The translations under genes and the position numbers were made by a program. Below the pieces are notes generated by a model. It was not told the DNA's origin, did not search any database, and was given only the letters and a program-made list of their open reading frames with translations. From Girardinichthys multiradiatus (Eukaryota > Chordata > Actinopteri > Cyprinodontiformes > Goodeidae), in the NCBI RefSeq assembly GCF_021462225.1, contig NC_061813.1, positions 23,088,442-23,152,441 on the forward strand: 64,000 nucleotides of DNA. Direction: 5' to 3'. Numbering within the stretch: position 1 is the first letter of the stretch; each line of letters starts with the position of its first letter. Of this stretch, positions 61,101 to 64,000 are shown in pieces.

Positions 61101-62731
61101 CAGTGCCTTGCGAAAGTACTCGGCCCCCTTGAACTTTTCAACCTCTTGCCACATTTCAGGCTTCAAACATAAAGATATAAAATTCAACTTTTTGGTGAAG
61201 AATCAACAACAAGTGGGACACAATCGTGAAATGGAATGAAATTTATTGGATGTGTCAAACTTGTTTAACAAATAAAAAACAGAAATGGGGGGCGTGCAAT
61301 ATTATTCGGCCCCCTTGCGTTAATACTTTGTAGCGCCACCCTTTGCTGCAATTACAGCTGCAAGTCGCTTGGGGTATGTCTCTATCAGTTTTGCACATCG
61401 AGAGACTGAAATTCTTGCCCATTCTTCCTTGCAAAACAGCTGGAGCTCAGTGAGGTTGGATGGAGAGCGTTCGTGAACAGCAGTCTTCAGCTCTTTCCAC
61501 AGATTCTCGATTGGATTCAGGTCTGGACTTTGACTTGGCCATTCCAACACCTGGATACGTTTATTTGTGAACCATTCCATTGTAGATTTGGTTTTATGTT
61601 TTAGATCATTGTCTTGTTGGAAGATAAATCTCCATCCCAGTCTCAGGTCTCTTGCAGACTCCAACAGGTTTTCTTCCAGAATGGTCCTGTATTTGGCCCC
61701 ATCCATCTTCACATCAATTTTGACCATCTTCCCTGTCCCTCCTGATGAAAAGCAGGCCCAAACCATGATGCTGCCACCACCATGTTTGACAGTGGGGATG
61801 GTGTGTTCAGGGTGATGAGCTGTGTCGCTTTTACACCAAACATATCATTTTGCATTGTGGCCAAACAGTTTGATTTTGGTTTCATCTGACCAGAGCACCT
61901 TCTTCCACATGTTTGATGTGTCTCCCAGGTGGCTTGTGGCAAACTTTAAATTAAACCTTTTATGGATATCTTTGAGAAATGGCTTTCTTCTTGCCACTCT
62001 TCCATAAAGGCCAGATTTGTGCAGTGTACGACTGATTGTTGTCCTATGGACAGACTCTCCCACCTCAGCTGTAGATCTCTGCAGTTCATCCAGAGTGATC
62101 ATGGGCCTCTTGGCTGCATCTCTGATCAGTCTTCTCCTTGTTTGAGATGAAAGTTTAGAGGGACGGCCGGGTCTTGGAAGATTTGCAGTGGTCTGATACT
62201 TCTTCCATTTCAATATGATCGCTTGCACAGTGCTCCTTGGGATGTTTAAAGCTTGGGAAATCTTTTTGTATCCAAATCCAGCTTTAAACTTCTCCACAAC
62301 AGTATCTCGGACCTGCCTGGTGTGTTCCTTGGTCTTCATGATGCTCTCTGCGCTTTGAACAGAACCCTGAGACTATCACAGAGCAGGTGCATTTATACGG
62401 AGACTTGATTACACACAGGTGGATTCTATTCATCATCATCAGTCATTTAGGACAACATTGGATCATTCAGAGATCCTCACTGAACTTCTGGAGTAAGTTT
62501 GCTGCACTGAAAGTAAAGGGCCCGAATAATATTGCACGCCCAACTTTTCAGTTTTTTATTTGTTAAAAAAAGTTTGACACATCCAATAAATTTCATTCCG
62601 CTTCACGATTGTGTCCCACTTGTTGTTGATTCTTCACAAAAAATTTGAATTTTACATCTTTATGTTTGAAGCTTGAAATGTGGCAAGAGGTTGACCAGTT
62701 CAAGGGGGCCGAGTACTTTTGCAAGGCACTG
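61101..62731 (-). mobile_element. Tc1/mariner element, family B, nearly intact
   Basis: A 1631-bp element between TA duplications (61099-61100 and 62732-62733). The ends read cagtgccttgcgaaagtact inward and are inverted repeats of about 215 bp (61101-61312 and 62519-62731). The two arms differ at only a few positions, so the insertion is young. The transposase lies on the minus strand. Confidence 0.95.
61320..62339 (-). pseudogene. Tc1 transposase, family B (one in-frame stop)
   Basis: A 339-codon frame runs from MKTKEHTRQVRDTVVEKF to AAKGGATKY. It has HTH 1 (KISQALNIPRSTVQAII), a GRPSKLS linker hook and HTH 2 (ITLDELQRSTAEVGESVHRT). The catalytic core has SDETKI, QQDNDLKHKTK and NPIENLWKEL, so all three acidic residues are present. 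The only break is TGA at 61847-61845, directly after KLFGHNAK. Upstream and downstream parts stay in the same frame. CGA would fit the family at this site, so a CpG to TpG change is the likely cause. The length is normal for Tc1. As it stands the product would lack most of the catalytic core. Confidence 0.9.
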
Positions 62732-62733
62732 TA

Positions 62734-64000
62734 CCTAGTATGAATCTAGAGCCCGTTTTTGCAGGCTCTTGTTGGGTTGGAGTTGACCCACTGTTCACTT
62801 GCCTCTAGACCATCCGGAGAGGAGGTCCCTGGACAAGTCTGCACGTTTGTAAGTGGGAAGCAGAATGAGCAATCATTTTAATAAACCAGGCAGCTTTTAC
62901 TCTAGGCCCATTACCACCGCACAAGCTAGAGCACAAAAAAAATTGTGATTCCAGCACAGATTTGCAGCTGGGTCAGAGAAAAGAACCATCTTCATCAGAA
63001 TCTTGGGGCCAGGCTCATGGGAAGCAGCAGCCAATCAAAGCATAGTGAGAACCATGTCTAAAATCCAGTGTTTAATCTTTTTTTTTTTTTTGTTGTACCT
63101 GAAAAATAGATAAATTAGCTTCACCAGTCTCCCTTACATCAGTAACACTGATTTAAATCTGTAGTTGGCAAACTGCATCTGTTAGAATTATGAGCAGTTC
63201 TGATGGTAATGCACTAACTCCAGCACGACACAGAGAAAAAAAGTCCTGGATGTTTAGTGCTTGTTAAACACTTGCTTTCTTCACAAACAAGTCATTCATC
63301 TATTTATGTAATATCTCCGACTCTGAACACTGGGTAATTTTCCACTGATGCCATGGCAAGCCCTTTCAAACAAATTGTGCCTTCAGAGTTTTCCGGATGA
63401 CCAGGGTAGGCCAAGTGAATGTTGCCTTCACGAGCACCAGGCAAAACTAAGTTCCCAGCCAACTGGATGCAGACAGTTAAAGATCGCTAATGAAATTTAT
63501 CTCAAACTAGTAATATTGGCGATTAGAATACTTTCTGTTCATGAAAACCAGACAAATGAGCACCACTAGTCGCTTTTTTTACAGTAATACCAGTACATTT
63601 ACACTTGTCAAACTATGAGTTGCAGGTCTGTTAGAAAATGATGCCCTACTGATGAACTTGCACACCTTTTTGGTTTTAACTTTACTAAGGAAACAGCAAA
63701 CCTTTTGTCTTTACTGTCCATCTGCTTTTTTGACCCGCATGCAAAGAGATCCGCACATTCCATTTCTAAAACAGATCGTTGTTAGGATGGTAATAACCAT
63801 GTTTTCTCTGCAACTACAGGTGCTTGTATGGTCTCTTCTAGCTTTCACAGCAATGAGAAACTAACATGGTATGAGAGGCCATGCTCCACTTCTAATAAAA
63901 TCCTGTTGTTCTGGCACACAGCAGAATCACCTAATAGATTTTATGGTCTTGTGTACCAGAATTAGAGACTTTACTATGAGTTTCACTGCAGCCAAAAACA
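62734..64000. other. No gene recognised (right edge)
   Basis: AT-rich DNA with a poly(T) run near 63078-63091. No splice-flanked exon or repeat family was recognised. Confidence 0.45.

Overview
The window is nuclear DNA of a ray-finned (teleost) fish. It is AT-rich, has few genes, and carries Tc1/mariner, hAT and several non-LTR retroelement families typical of teleosts. No operon, CRISPR array, rRNA or tRNA gene was recognised. Everything here comes from reading the sequence; no database search was run, and family names are recognition calls.

Host gene: one split gene is supported, on the minus strand. Five exons (56462-56336, 44968-44478, 33075-32979, 26366-26328 and 25526-25519) have good splice sites and keep one reading frame to a stop. 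Together they encode a 253-residue C-terminal part: a short coiled-coil stretch, a Ser/Pro/Thr-rich basic region and an acidic tail. I do not recognise the protein. The 5' part of the gene lies beyond the right edge or upstream of 56462, and introns reach about 11 kb.

Left part (1-25500): there is a 2.9 kb RTE-like LINE with a 13-bp target duplication (1359-4256) and a truncated sister copy (12148-12693). It also holds two copies of a young Tc1 family with long inverted repeats (9681-11257 and 17948-19515), an L2-like LINE tail, a decayed Sleeping-Beauty-like element and long stretches with nothing recognisable.

Middle (25500-45000): intron 2 of the host gene is a transposon nest. It contains a Tc1 inside an older Tc1 (35105-37080), an old Tc1 split by a G-rich poly(A) retroposon with a 16-bp target duplication (39360-41965), an L2-like LINE 3' end and a broken hAT transposase. 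Near its 3' end is an apparently reverse-transcriptase-free unit carrying an intact 143-residue single-pass membrane protein ORF (33342-33773).

Right part (45000-64000): intron 1 holds a second, 3.8 kb copy of the G-rich retroposon between two pieces of a LINE. Upstream of exon 56462 lies a second Tc1 family (61101-62731) whose 339-codon transposase is spoiled by a single in-frame TGA.

The two most promising unexplained items are the RT-less unit with the membrane-protein ORF and the long G-rich, apparently non-coding retroposon present twice.
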